This document shows positions 57,401 through 64,000 of a DNA stretch of 64,000 bases, in pieces. Every line of letters begins with the position of its first letter. Positions within the stretch are counted from its first letter, which is position 1. Source of the stretch: Tenrec ecaudatus (lineage: Eukaryota; Chordata; Mammalia; Afrosoricida; Tenrecidae); assembly GCF_050624435.1 (NCBI RefSeq), contig NC_134546.1:18499001-18563000 (forward strand). Direction: 5' to 3'. A program made the translations under genes and the position numbers. The notes beneath the pieces were generated by a model. It had not been told where the DNA came from and searched no databases. It worked only from the letters and a program-made list of their open reading frames with translations.

Positions 57401-58998
57401 ATTCCCCCCACACTGAGTGGCTTATGTAAATCAGGACCTAAAAACGTGCACATACTGTGTCTATTTTAATCTAGAGCAGGACCATCCATTGGAAATAGTA
57501 TGTAATTCATATTTTTTGTAGTACTCACACCAAATGAAATTTGATGTGTTTTTTTTCATTTAATGCACATCTCAGTTTGATTTAGCCACATTTCGGAAGC
57601 TTACTCGCCATAGGGGCTAATGGCTACCACACAGGACCAGGCAGGTCTAGAAGTTTCCATTTTTCCCTTTCCTTTGTCATTTACTTACTGAAGAAACATT
57701 CTGGACTTTACTGATTGCATCCCTGTGGTATTGTTCCTCTATCGACTGGAAATTACTAGTGAGATCCAGAAGACTTTAGCACCAATTGATTTGAGTTCTT
57801 TTTACAATTTTTGGCAAGAATACTTCATAATTGTAGACATGACTTCCACCCTCGAGACTCAGAAAGTTTAAAGTCATGTGCCCAGGATCCCCGTGTTAGA
57901 TCTTGCCCTCAGGCAGTCTGACTCCAAAATTCATGCTCTTATCCAGGATAGATCTTGAAATAAAAGTCATGTATGGCCCAGTGCTTTACATATCATCATG
58001 GAGATTTTTTTTGTATTGAAAAAAACCTACATTGAGTAGCCGCCGCTGGACTCTGATGATTCCAATCTGATCAAGGTGTCGTCTGTGGCTATGTCACTGA
58101 CACAGAGCTGCTCCCCAGCCTCTTTATGTGGTGCTCGTTGGCCTTGACATCCACAGTGAACACAAGTGTGTTGTCTTCATAGCAGACTCCGTGGTCAAGG
58201 GGAGCTTGACGGCACAGTGGTCCAGCTTGTTTCTCCCGGGGCCTCTCTTCCCATGGTATTTGGGCTGCCTTCTTAGCCTCAGGGTCTTGGGCCACTGGAA
58301 GGTGGATGAAGTACGGATCTTTTTGGCGTGGCTGTGGGTGCCTTTCAGCTCAGCCGCCTTGGCCTTTCAAGCCTTTGCTTTGGTCTCCATTTTGGAGTGC
58401 TAGGGGCTTCCTTCTCTGCCTTCAGCTCCATCTTCAGAAAAAGCCATGATGGAGATTTTACTGGAGGAAGTCATTGGTCGTTGCTAAGTAAGCTGACCTT
58501 GTAGGTGAGATCGGAAAGTTCCCAGAATCATGTCATATACCTTTAATCCCTTAAAATGTCTACTAGTCCTTGAATTCCTCCTTATGGTTTCTTAGTCGGG
58601 TCTTTTGTGGTCTTTCCACACCCCCTCTTTGCGCTCCCACGATGTCTGAACGATGTTTGTGATTTTGCCCTTAGGATTGGTTTGTTGTAAACCCGACAAC
58701 AACCAAAAGCTTCGAAAAACTGATGAAGATCAAACAGCGGCAGCAGGAAGAAGAAAAGCGGAGGCAGCAGCACAGAAGCCGAAGGTCTCTCCGAAGGCGG
58801 CAGCAGCCTAGCACTGAGCATTCTGAGACAGAGCAGAGCCTTAGAGTAGGGAGGGAGCAGAGGCGGAGTAATGAGGAACTGGTAGTGTCAACTTCCGGCA
58901 AGGAACCAGAGCAGGAGCCTGTGCCAGCCCATTTCCAGAAAGTAAAGCCCTCAAAGACGAACCATAAACGAGGGAGGAAATACAGGCAGGCAGTGTGA
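33839..58998 (+). CDS. ZNF512: ZNF512 zinc-finger protein gene, 14 coding exons
   Basis: All coding exons were located by frame, GT-AG sites and recalled similarity to human ZNF512. They sum to 1,728 nt (575 residues; human about 567). The protein starts [10 protein letters not shown]. It has a Ser-rich N-terminal third, an acidic/basic stretch (EEEEEDEDY then KKHNLYG), six zinc fingers and a strongly basic C-terminus. The fingers form three pairs: C2HC at 175-196 then C2H2 at 203-224; C2HC at 257-279 then C2H2 at 293-314; C2HC at 411-433 then C2H2 at 445-466. All metal ligands are present. ZNF512 is a nuclear protein, reported to associate with chromatin. No internal stop, frameshift or lost exon was seen, so it looks functional. 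A CpG island drives it, and SPATA31H1 lies immediately upstream in tandem. Confidence 0.97.
34405..34463 (+). CDS. ZNF512: ZNF512 exon 2
   Basis: tttgctag|ACTCCAGG to AAGAA|gtaagt, 59 nt, exit phase 2. Encodes [19 protein letters not shown] plus a split Asn, matching human TSGPTTFKQQRSTRIVGAKN at the same place. Confidence 0.92.
34735..34862 (-). mobile_element. AfroSINE fragment
   Basis: Antisense remnant: gcatctcacaggatccc, agagctgctggtgggcc, accattgtttcaccaggc. Lies in ZNF512 intron 2. Confidence 0.5.
35130..35612 (+). mobile_element. Three AfroSINE copies in tandem, same strand
   Basis: A partial tail about 35130-35235 (gggaatcccacaggggcaga, acttgacttgatggcgggga), a full copy about 35243-35420 (gagctctggtggtggtga ... 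ggaattgactcagtggcagt) and another about 35422-35612 (ggctggtaaccaaaagatgg ... ctatagggtaactgtgggtc). Confidence 0.8.
36553..36735 (+). mobile_element. AfroSINE
   Basis: Sense: ggaggacctctggtggctta, tcagtggttccaacccacca, gagtatcaacttggtggcag. Confidence 0.85.
36816..37022. mobile_element. hAT-like DNA transposon fragment or MITE, not SPIN
   Basis: A 207-bp element with inverted ends GGTGACCAGA / TCTGGTCTCC (one mismatch). The flanks are TTAAGTTAA and TTAAGTTCA, an 8-9 bp target duplication. Internal CGGGAC and GTCCCG motifs form further inverted matches, and CpG dinucleotides survive, which suggests moderate age. Duplication length fits hAT elements. I could not name the family. Confidence 0.7.
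37995..38695 (-). mobile_element. L1 3' UTR joined to the end of ORF2
   Basis: Antisense: agattttattgggggctctt and the usual 3' UTR run to about 38455, followed by sequence matching the mammalian L1 ORF2 C-terminal coding end (tttctttatccattcttctt, gtgaacagtgctgcattgaa, gggtatgtacccagagatat). This junction is what identifies the lineage-specific 3' UTR as L1. Confidence 0.82.
38740..39435. mobile_element. Solo LTR of an endogenous retrovirus
   Basis: A 696-bp block beginning TGTGGGGAA and ending TTTCCCACA, flanked on both sides by a perfect 6-bp duplication, gtcact (38734-38739 and 39436-39441). The TG...CA ends and 6-bp duplication fit a class II (ERVK/beta-like) LTR. No internal viral region remains, so this is a solo LTR left by recombination. 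The perfect duplication suggests moderate age. Orientation was not firmly set. It lies in ZNF512 intron 2. Confidence 0.75.
39680..40155 (+). mobile_element. Old L1 (L1M-type) ORF2 end and 3' UTR
   Basis: Sense: aatgctggcgagggtgcaga, acattgctgatggggctgta, accatatgactcagcaattc, aatggagtactatgcataaa. Matches the 'creatures-wide' mammalian L1M 3' segment in order. Confidence 0.75.
40160..40340 (-). mobile_element. AfroSINE
   Basis: Antisense: cttactgctattgaggcaat, cctataggacagggtagaac, ggatgaccttgcagttagca. Confidence 0.8.
40762..40935 (+). mobile_element. SPIN-type hAT non-autonomous transposon
   Basis: Same family as the 48952 copy: ttttcaacctgtgggtcgca at the left, cagttatgaagtagcaatga in the core, ggttgagaacatctg at the right. 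More decayed, with short indels. Lies in ZNF512 intron 2. Confidence 0.85.
41460..42330 (-). mobile_element. Old L1-like block
   Basis: tgcctgcatggtttctgctg, agaaatcaaagcttagtctt and tttctatttttgcttggttt resemble an ancient mammalian L1 untranslated region in antisense. An A-rich block (42535-42740) follows. Confidence 0.5.
43709..44388 (-). mobile_element. L1 3' UTR copy
   Basis: Antisense: aatcattttattgggggtgc, ctatctgtaccagtgtatat, gccggatttgtaaggtagaa, tttgatgcctgataactgat. Ends about 200 bp before ZNF512 exon 3. Confidence 0.88.
44390..44440 (-). mobile_element. AfroSINE head fragment
   Basis: About 50 bp: tgcagtccaccacttaccag, caccaccagggctcct. It follows directly on an L1 3' UTR copy. 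Confidence 0.5.
44593..44783 (+). CDS. ZNF512: ZNF512 exon 3
   Basis: gtcattag|TAGCAAG to GTTGAAG|gtacta, 191 nt. Includes [20 protein letters not shown] and a Ser-rich run [10 protein letters not shown], both near-identical to human. Preceded by a 10.1-kb intron. Confidence 0.95.
45388..45434 (+). repeat. (GT)n microsatellite at the ZNF512 exon 4 acceptor
   Basis: Uninterrupted (GT)23 plus G, ending nine bases before the first base of exon 4. Only GTATTTTAG separates repeat and exon. Confidence 0.97.
45444..45548 (+). CDS. ZNF512: ZNF512 exon 4
   Basis: tattttag|GCTCCAG to TTTATG|gtaagg, 105 nt, phase 1 in and 1 out. Encodes the acidic run [21 protein letters not shown] (GT)n microsatellite ends nine bases before the exon, leaving almost no pyrimidine tract. 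Skipping this exon would keep the reading frame. Confidence 0.95.
45832..45915 (+). CDS. ZNF512: ZNF512 exon 5
   Basis: ttgcatcag|GGAGGAAAC to GCCGCAG|gtatgc, 84 nt. Encodes a Pro/Lys/Arg-rich linker ([18 protein letters not shown]), probably carrying nuclear-localisation signals. Confidence 0.94.
46093..46405 (-). mobile_element. Two antisense AfroSINE copies, adjacent
   Basis: About 46093-46262 (tgtcattgagtccgttttgg ... ctttaccaccaggctcc) and about 46285-46405 (actccctgccatccagttga ... accactgcaccacgaggg). In ZNF512 intron 5. Confidence 0.75.
46938..47062 (+). CDS. ZNF512: ZNF512 exon 6 (C2HC finger 1)
   Basis: ctcttgcag|GCAGTGTG to AGACAG|gtcagg, 125 nt, exit phase 0. Encodes [15 protein letters not shown] then the C2HC unit CPTC...HMENC (Cys175, Cys178, His192, Cys196). 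Confidence 0.96.
47120..47295 (+). mobile_element. MIR
   Basis: Sense: gcctttagaatcagacagat, atttcaagccttactcagcc, ttggtttcttcatttgtaaa, then aataatagctccc. Confidence 0.75.
47345..47735 (+). mobile_element. RTE/BovB-type LINE 3' end
   Basis: Includes gaaggacatcatgcttggta, aaaagaggaaggcccttgac and gatggcccaggaccc, in the order found at the 3' end of afrotherian RTE. A (GACA)n run at about 47598-47622 has expanded inside it. Lies in ZNF512 intron 6. Confidence 0.85.
47805..47952 (-). mobile_element. AfroSINE
   Basis: Antisense: aacccactgctatcaagttg, atgccaacacatggcaaccc, ccctttggttagcagttgga, gctaggagtcc. In ZNF512 intron 6. Confidence 0.85.
48161..48247 (+). CDS. ZNF512: ZNF512 exon 7 (C2H2 finger 1)
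   Basis: ccttttag|GAACTG to AGTTTG|gtaagc, 87 nt, phase 0 to 0. Encodes one full finger, [19 protein letters not shown] then VMANH (Cys203, Cys206, His219, His224). Confidence 0.96.
48626..48724 (+). CDS. ZNF512: ZNF512 exon 8
   Basis: gttttctag|CCCATT to CGTGAG|gtaagc, 99 nt, phase 0 to 0. Encodes [20 protein letters not shown] through IRCMRE, giving the first Cys (257) of the second C2HC finger. Confidence 0.95.
48952..49144 (+). mobile_element. SPIN (Space Invader) hAT non-autonomous transposon, best copy
   Basis: A 193-bp element starting CAGCGGTTCTCAACCTGTGG and ending GCTGAGAACCACTG, inverted termini typical of SPIN. The core attcataacagtagcaaaa and gaagtagcaacgaaaataat is close to the published consensus as I remember it. 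It is flanked by ttctaatc and ttctaagg, an 8-bp target duplication with two mismatches fitting the hAT preference for a TCTA core. It lies in ZNF512 intron 8. Confidence 0.9.
49515..49682 (+). CDS. ZNF512: ZNF512 exon 9 (C2HC finger 2, C2H2 finger 2)
   Basis: tgtcttcag|AGTTGC to GGGCCT|gtgagt, 168 nt, phase 0 to 0. Completes the C2HC finger (Cys262, His275, Cys279) and encodes a C2H2 finger [19 protein letters not shown] then LRSEH. Confidence 0.96.
50060..51040 (-). mobile_element. Old L1 (L1M-type) 3' UTR
   Basis: Antisense: tcacccttttaagtgtacag, gcaaccactaattta, gaactgccaaactcttttcc, aaagtggctgtgctgg, gtttttaattttgataaggt. The order matches L1MB/L1MC. Lies in ZNF512 intron 9. Confidence 0.8.
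51809..52000 (+). CDS. ZNF512: ZNF512 exon 10
   Basis: tctctcag|ATCTCC to CGGAAG|gtaagg, 192 nt, phase 0 to 0. Encodes the conserved inter-finger region [20 protein letters not shown] through [14 protein letters not shown]. Confidence 0.96.
53120..53310 (+). mobile_element. AfroSINE
   Basis: Sense: gctgctaaccacaaagcccg, tggttcaaatccaccagttc, agtcttggaaacccaaagga, gtcagaattgacttgattgc. It ends about 140 bp before ZNF512 exon 11. Confidence 0.85.
53450..53551 (+). CDS. ZNF512: ZNF512 exon 11
   Basis: ttttttgtag|CTGAAA to AACCAG|gtggtt, 102 nt, phase 0 to 0. Encodes [20 protein letters not shown] and the first Cys (411) of the third C2HC finger. The donor (gtggtt) is the weakest in the gene. 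Confidence 0.95.
54345..54407 (+). CDS. ZNF512: ZNF512 exon 12
   Basis: tttttcctag|GGTTGC to ACATTG|gttagt, 63 nt, phase 0 to 0. Completes the third C2HC finger: [19 protein letters not shown]. Confidence 0.95.
55361..55392 (+). repeat. (TC)n tract serving as polypyrimidine tract of ZNF512 exon 13
   Basis: tctctttctctctctctctc and more, followed by tgaaatacag|GGAAAC. Confidence 0.9.
55401..55499 (+). CDS. ZNF512: ZNF512 exon 13 (C2H2 finger 3)
   Basis: A (TC)n-rich tract and aaatacag|GGAAAC lead to GCAGAG|gtgagt, 99 nt, phase 0 to 0. Encodes the last finger [19 protein letters not shown] then INSVH. Confidence 0.96.
56167..56188. repeat. (GA)n microsatellite
   Basis: (GA)11 in ZNF512 intron 13. 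Confidence 0.9.
57111..57284 (-). mobile_element. SPIN-type hAT non-autonomous transposon, reverse orientation
   Basis: Begins tagtggttctcaacgttcct and ends ccacaggttgagaaccgctg, the reverse complement of the other two copies, with cgttactacttcataattg in the core. Target duplication not clear. Lies in ZNF512 intron 13. Confidence 0.85.
58040..58440 (-). pseudogene. RPL23A: RPL23A processed pseudogene, antisense in ZNF512 intron 13
   Basis: Read on the minus strand, the DNA matches ribosomal protein uL23 (RPL23A) without introns. [36 protein letters not shown] and [19 protein letters not shown] are all recognisable and in order. The start corresponds to about 58431 and the terminal G-I-I codons to about 58055. 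It is dead: several in-frame stops, at least one frameshift, a changed N-terminus, and an internal deletion of about 80 bp removing the region just before the final helix. It is intronless, antisense to its host, and a typical L1-mobilised retrocopy. Confidence 0.9.
58675..58998 (+). CDS. ZNF512: ZNF512 exon 14 (C-terminal coding exon)
   Basis: gcccttag|GATTGG to TGA at 58996-58998, 107 codons. Encodes [20 protein letters not shown], a Gln/Arg-rich basic helix ([16 protein letters not shown]), and [14 protein letters not shown] at the end. As I recall the human protein ends near the GRK motif, so the final residues may differ in this lineage. Confidence 0.95.
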   Translation, partial: DWFVVNPTTTKSFEKLMKIKQRQQEEEKRRQQHRSRRSLRRRQQPSTEHSETEQSLRVGREQRRSNEELVVSTSGKEPEQEPVPAHFQKVKPSKTNHKRGRKYRQAV

Positions 58999-60585
58999 GA
59001 GTCTCCCCCTCCCTCAGGGGATGGGGTGCTGTTGTTGATGGGGGTCTGCTGGGAGGAGCGAGTCATGGGGCTGAGTGGAGGGACATGTACTTCTTCAGCT
59101 GTTTGTGACTTTCTCAGCTGCTTCCTCCTGTGTAAATTACCCTGTTTGCCCCCCACTTTCCCACTCCCCTTTTTTTGGTAGGTTCTCCTGCTTTTCCTAT
59201 TGGAGTCCTCTTGTTTTTATTACCCTTATCTTGCCCAAAGAGCCCCCCCTGAAGGTCAACCCGAGGCCTCTTGTATAAAACTTCCGAAACTTGTTTGGTG
59301 CCCTTTCCTTCCCGGGCTGTAGAATGTTCTTGGAAGCTCCATTGATTAGTAGCCACTCCATCATCTAGCTTAAAATGTTGCAAACTACATTTTCAAATCA
59401 TGCCTGACTTCTCCTTTTGTATTTGTGATATAATAAGCCTAGAAACTAGAACCGTTGTCATACGTGTACTGTGGTTACCCTGCCTCCTTGGGAAACACGT
59501 TTTATGGAGGCTGGTTGTTACGGTTTTAACAATCTAATATGGTTTTTAGGGTTGAATGTAAGAAAATGGATTTAGGATGAAAAGGTTAGACCTTCTCTAC
59601 TCTTGATTATACTGGGAAATGTTTTGCTTATCCCAAGTAGCAGTCATGAACTTGACCCACAGGCATGAAAACAGGCTTAACCCTTAAAATGACTGGAATG
59701 AAGGAAGACAGGAGAAGCAATAAACAAAAACCATTCCACCTTTCCTAGGAGGGCCTTCAGTCTGTCCTGTTGTGAGTAGGGCCGGCCCGGAGTTTGCTTC
59801 TCCTTCAGTCTTCGGGTTGGAGAGCGATCAGGTTTGGTCCCTGAAGTTTCGGTGCGGTGCTTCCGATGACACTGGACAAGTGGCCGACAAGGTGCACAGC
59901 CCTTCCCTGGACTTCCCTCACTTGGTAGTCTAAGCCCCGAGTCCTCTTCTGCCCCTGGACCCACCTTCTTCCCTCTGTAATTTCTAAGACGATTGCCCTT
60001 CCTTGAAATTCTGTCTTGTCATGCCCAGAGATTTTTTATTCCAGATGTAGCCACTTAAACCTGGAGCTGAAAAGAAAAATTCTTTTTCTGTACCTCATGT
60101 CTTCTCAGTCTTGTTGACACTGGCTTTCTCGGGGCATCGATTGTAGCAGCTTTCTTGTGGGTCTGCATTCTCCCCCTTTTCCATAGTTTTTGTCGGATAG
60201 ATTGTTGTCTATTTTTTGTGGCCTATGCCACATAAAACTACGGGACCCTTCACCCTGACGTGGGCACGTACTCCTTTTTCACACTCTGAGCGGTTCAGCC
60301 CTCTGTGCTCCCCCACATAGCTTTAACACGTGGGCTTTCCTGAAGACCACTTTCAGACTGAGGGAGCATTGAACCCGGATTTGGATACTGCTAGACTAGG
60401 TCGTTTTGAAATGAGTGAAGTACCTGGTATATTCATTTCCATTGGCAGTGGTGCCCCTAATGCCTTTTCAGTAGATAAGGGTTGCCAGGGAGGAGAAATG
60501 AAGAAGCTATGTTAATTTCTGGTGAGTAAGATTTGGGAACGGTTTGGCATTGGTGAAATAAATGATTCTTGCTTAGCATGCTGTT
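58999..60585 (+). other. ZNF512: ZNF512 3' UTR
   Basis: About 1.6 kb of repeat-poor sequence after the stop, consistent with a transcribed UTR. It holds a possible early AATAAA at 59719 and a better-placed one at 60557. Confidence 0.7.
60557..60562 (+). terminator. ZNF512: Poly(A) signal AATAAA for ZNF512
   Basis: A canonical hexamer, with a long G/T-rich stretch downstream (60632-60672: ttggtgggtaag, ggttggggttgggt). It marks the likely main 3' end. The alternative at 59719-59724 lies in an A-rich context. Confidence 0.6.
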
Positions 60586-60599
60586 TCTAGTTCATTGAC

Positions 60600-61290
60600 T
60601 CCGACCTGCCACCTGACTCATTGCTGACACAGTTTGGTGGGTAAGAAGCTGGTTGGGGTTGGGTATGGGTTTGAAATAAGCTATAACGAGTTGTCTCACT
60701 TAGCTCTGGAACGCAGTGTGCTGGTTAAGAGAAATAGTTGGTTTGAGATGAAAGTGAATGAATCTAGTAAAGATGCCCTTGTAGACCTCCTTTTTCATTT
60801 TTTCTTTCTCACCCAGGGACCAAGGATCATCCCACAGGACAGGATAATCCTTGTTACTCTGAGTTTCTAAGTTTATTTTAAAAATTTAATTAGAAAGATG
60901 CTAAGTTGGACAGGATCAAGTTGTGAGCAGTAAGAACTTTACCATGGTTGGGAGTGGGAAGGTGGCACAATCATTGACAAAAACTGGCATTAACTTAGTA
61001 AAGTTGTATCTGTACCTGAAGACTCGGCCTGCTCATTCCTGCGTGTATGGAAAGACAGTTCTTGCCCAGGTGTCCCAGAAAACCTACAGAACGAGTGTCG
61101 CAGTCCTGGGTGTGATAGATACTGGGAACACTCTGGGAACCAGCAGCTGTCCACTAAAACTTGCTCTCACCTTGCAAGGGCATAGGATAGCAGGGAAAAT
61201 AGGAGGTTAGTTTCCAGGGCTGTGTGGTGAGGTGTAACCAGCTAACTTCTCTCTAGTGGTATGTAAGTGAAATTACTCTGTCACTTCTTG
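60600..61290. other. Intergenic region after ZNF512, nothing recognised
   Basis: Short frames only, with no family resemblance or splice structure. In human the next gene is CCDC121 on the other strand; I see no exon of it here or in the remaining 2.7 kb. Confidence 0.4.
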
Positions 61291-61299
61291 GCTGGAACT

Positions 61300-61840
61300 T
61301 TTTTTTTTTAACTTTTTATTACGGGCTCATACAACTCTTATCACAATCCATACAGACATCAATTGTGTCAAACACATCTGTAATTCATTGCCCTCATCAT
61401 TCTCAAAACATTTGCTCTCCACTTAAGCCCTTTGCATCAGGTCTTTTTTTCCCCCTCCCTCATGAGCCCGTGATAATTTATAAATTATTATTTTGTCATA
61501 TCGTGCCCTGTCCGACTTCTCCCTTCACCCCCTTTGCTGTTGTCCGTCCCCCAGGGAGGAGGTCACATGTAGATCCTTGTAATCGATTTCCTCTTTCCAA
61601 CCCCCTCTCCCTCCACCCTCCCAGTATGGCCACTCACACCCCTGGTCCTATCATCCGCCTTGGATTCCCTGTGCCTCCAGCTCCTATCTGCACGAGTGTA
61701 TATAATTTCAAGGTAGAATCGAATCATGATAGTGGGGGGGAGGGGGTGCCGGGGGAGGAAGCATTTAGGAACTAGAGGAAAGCTGTATTCTTCAACGGTG
61801 CTACAGCGCACCCTGATTGACTCATCTCCTCCCTGGTTGG
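61300..61840 (-). mobile_element. L1 3' UTR copy
   Basis: Antisense: tttttattacgggctcatac, gttgtccgtcccccagggag, aactagaggaaagctgtatt. Contains a G-rich run near 61732. Confidence 0.87.
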
Positions 61841-62039
61841 AACTTTTAAAGAGTGAGTATGCCTCCATCTTCATTTCCCTATCCTCCAGCAAGATGTAGG
61901 TGATGTGCAGACCCTAAGGGATGGCAGAGCACAAAATGGACTGGATCACCCTGGGAGGGAACCACTTGCCAACCCAGACCATCCACCCTAGACTATGAGA
62001 TGACTGTTAACATGAGCAGGAAATGAATCTCTTATTTGA

Positions 62040-62330
62040 AAATCACATTCTTGGGTCTGTCACAGCAGTTTTACTTACAACCTAATCGCCCATCAGGAGA
62101 ACGGATAACTTGTGATAGAATCATACAGTGGAATACTGCAGCTTTAAAGCTCACTAGGGAGCTTTGTTTCATCAAGCATAATTCTAATGTCTGGGAAAAG
62201 CACACCACCTATGACAAGGTTACCGTGTATATAAGGTTTAAAACCAAAACAAGAACATCCGGGTTTATAGATCTGTATGCAAACGCAAGAAGGATAAAGC
62301 CTACATTGAGTGTAGTGCTGGGACTCTGAA
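62040..62330 (+). mobile_element. Old L1 (L1M-type) fragment
   Basis: Sense: cgcccatcaggagaacggat, catacagtggaatactgcag, then a degraded continuation. Confidence 0.65.
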
Positions 62331-62639
62331 GGGGTTCGGCTGAATTTGTAATCATTTCTTAGGGGACAGTGACATTTCCTGTATTTTTAATATGCCTGAA
62401 ATACTTCGATGGGAACAATCACATCAAAGGAAATTCTGCTTAAAGGGAACAGGACACATTTTACTTCTGCTTGATCATTACCTTTGGTTCTCCGCCCACA
62501 GTCTGTTTCTCCCAGTCTGCCTTACTTTACCATTCTCATCCTGGGGCCAAGAGTGTATGCCATTTTTCCTTCTCAAAGTGAATCCATTAGCAAATCTGTT
62601 TACCATCAAATCCAGCATCTATTGACTATTGCCCAGCTA

Positions 62640-63010
62640 TTTCTATGCCCCATCCAAACTACCATCCCCGCTTTCTAGATTATTGCCACAGCTACCTGAT
62701 TGGTGCTCTTTAACTTTTTATTGGCTTGGATACTACAGAGCAGCCAGGGCTTTTTAAAAAATGTAAAGCAGATCTCATCCACTTGCTGAAAGCTTAATGG
62801 GTTTTGCTCCATAGAATAGAATAGAATTCAAGCTCTTCAGACAACATGGCTAGCCAGACCTTCCTGCTAACCTCCCTAGCTCCTTGCCTTTTGACCATTT
62901 CCCCAAGTATGCTTCAGCCACGTAAACCTGTTTTTTTGAATGTCCTTAGAGCTTTTATACTTGTGCCTGCACAAATTTGTTTTCTGCCCTCTGGACTTCA
63001 GTTTATTTGG
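62640..63010. repeat. Ancient interspersed repeat, unassigned
   Basis: cagagcagccagggcttttt, aaaatgtaaagcagatctca and gaattcaagctcttcagaca match a common old mammalian repeat pattern. I cannot name the family with certainty. Confidence 0.4.
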
Positions 63011-63254
63011 GTCTCGGCCTACATTTTATCATGGAGGTCTTCTCTATCTGAAGTCACTGTCGGAAACCATTCCCCTGTACAATGTTCTGCATAGCAAAGC
63101 AGACAGGAAAATGATTTCAAGATTCGAGTTGGCACCCTGATGAGGGTGTGGAACTCCAGATGATTGACCCTTTGAAATCTTTAGGCCTTTAGAGGTATTT
63201 CTGAAAGGGACCAAAACCCTTACGATCCAACCCACTGTTAGCCCATTCGCACAC

Positions 63255-63410
63255 ATGATGGTCTTACAGTGCAGAGAATTGCTCCATGGGATTTCCAAGT
63301 CTATGCAGATAACTTGGTCTTTCTCCTGAGCATTTGGTAAGTTTGAACTGCTGACCTGTTGATAGCAGCCCAATATGTAATCCATTGTGTATGCCCTCAG
63401 GGCCTCTGGA
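63255..63410 (-). mobile_element. AfroSINE, diverged
   Basis: Antisense: attgctccatgggatttcca, taagtttgaactgctgacct, gttgatagcagcccaatatg. Confidence 0.65.
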
Positions 63411-63489
63411 AGAATCCACCACATCTCTTAAGATGGAAGTTACTCCTGAATACACTAATTGGGGTAGCAATGGGAGGAAGGGAGTGACT

Positions 63490-64000
63490 AGCAGAATTAG
63501 AAGGTCTTAAGATCCTTGGGGGGCTGGCCCCAATCCCAACTACTAAGTGGACACCCGCCCCTCCCCCCAAAGGATGGCATTAAATCTGCAGCTCTGGGAG
63601 AGGGACATATCTGAGTGGAGCACATGCTGACCCACCAGGCCGTGAGGGTGATGTTCCCAATTAGAGCAGCCAGTCCACAGAGGACCACATGGCCGGCCCC
63701 ACTGAGACATGATGCCCCTCACTGACCCATACCCCTACAGGGGACAACACGAAACAAAGTATGGGAATTGCACCTGATCTGATCCCGCCCCACCGAGGCA
63801 AAACACTAAGGGTGGTGCAACAGAACAGCAAGGGAATGGAGCAGCGAGGTCCCCAGGGAATGCTGAAGGTGGACTTTGGGGCCAGCACATGGTACCCCAA
63901 CAGACTGGACTGGAAAACACTCCTAAAGGCTAACAGTCCTTGCACTAACTACAAGCTTTTCTTTTTTTTGTCATTGGTTGGTGTTTGTTGTATATTGTTC
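63490..64000 (+). repeat. Possible L1 5' UTR-like sequence, cut by the window end
   Basis: GC-rich, ordered sequence (gagcagccagtccacagagg, ccatacccctacaggggaca, caacagactggactggaaaa) ending in a T-rich run. It does not look like unique intergenic DNA, and the style fits a LINE 5' region. No family match can be claimed. Confidence 0.35.

Noticed and set aside
58671-59156. Antisense 161-codon frame
   Set aside because: Shadow of the Gln/Arg-rich ZNF512 exon 14 and its 3' UTR.
15000-64000. Search for tRNA, CRISPR-like or prokaryotic-type systems
   Set aside because: Only SINE-derived tRNA-like heads and ordinary microsatellites were found. The window is plainly vertebrate.

Overview
The window is a mammalian genomic segment, most likely from a tenrec (Echinops-like, Afrotheria). 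Three repeat signals point there: about 25 copies or parts of the tRNA-derived afrotherian SINE (AfroSINE), RTE/BovB LINE fragments of the type found in elephant relatives, and three short hAT elements matching SPIN ('Space Invader'). SPIN is known in tenrec but, as far as I recall, not in elephant or hyrax. The species call is an inference from repeats and not from a database match.

Two host genes lie head-to-tail on the + strand, in the order of human 2p23.3 (C2orf16/SPATA31H1, then ZNF512). SPATA31H1 is rebuilt here as four exons: 2362-2502 (a membrane-anchor exon), 17407-17449, 18989-19076 and a giant terminal exon, 20744-33140. Splice phases agree throughout and predict 4,222 residues. 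The giant exon holds about 8.4 kb of degenerate 14-residue (42-bp) repeats, a SPATA31-like Cys-rich block, and an Arg/Ser-rich tail of P-S-E-R repeats. Its poly(A) signal (33345) lies under 0.5 kb from the ZNF512 start codon, with a CpG island between.

ZNF512 is complete: 14 coding exons from 33839 to 58998 predict 575 residues, with every splice site GT-AG and every phase consistent. Six zinc fingers form three C2HC + C2H2 pairs. The likely 3' end is at the AATAAA at 60557. Intron 13 carries an antisense RPL23A processed pseudogene and a SPIN copy.

The rest is intronic or intergenic and full of transposon fossils: a lineage-specific L1 family seen mainly as 3' UTR copies, older L1M, L2 and MIR pieces, a second hAT-like element with a clean target duplication, and one solo LTR with a perfect 6-bp duplication. 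No bacterial-type systems, CRISPR arrays or tRNA/rRNA genes were seen. No further gene was recognised in 1-2361 or 60600-64000.
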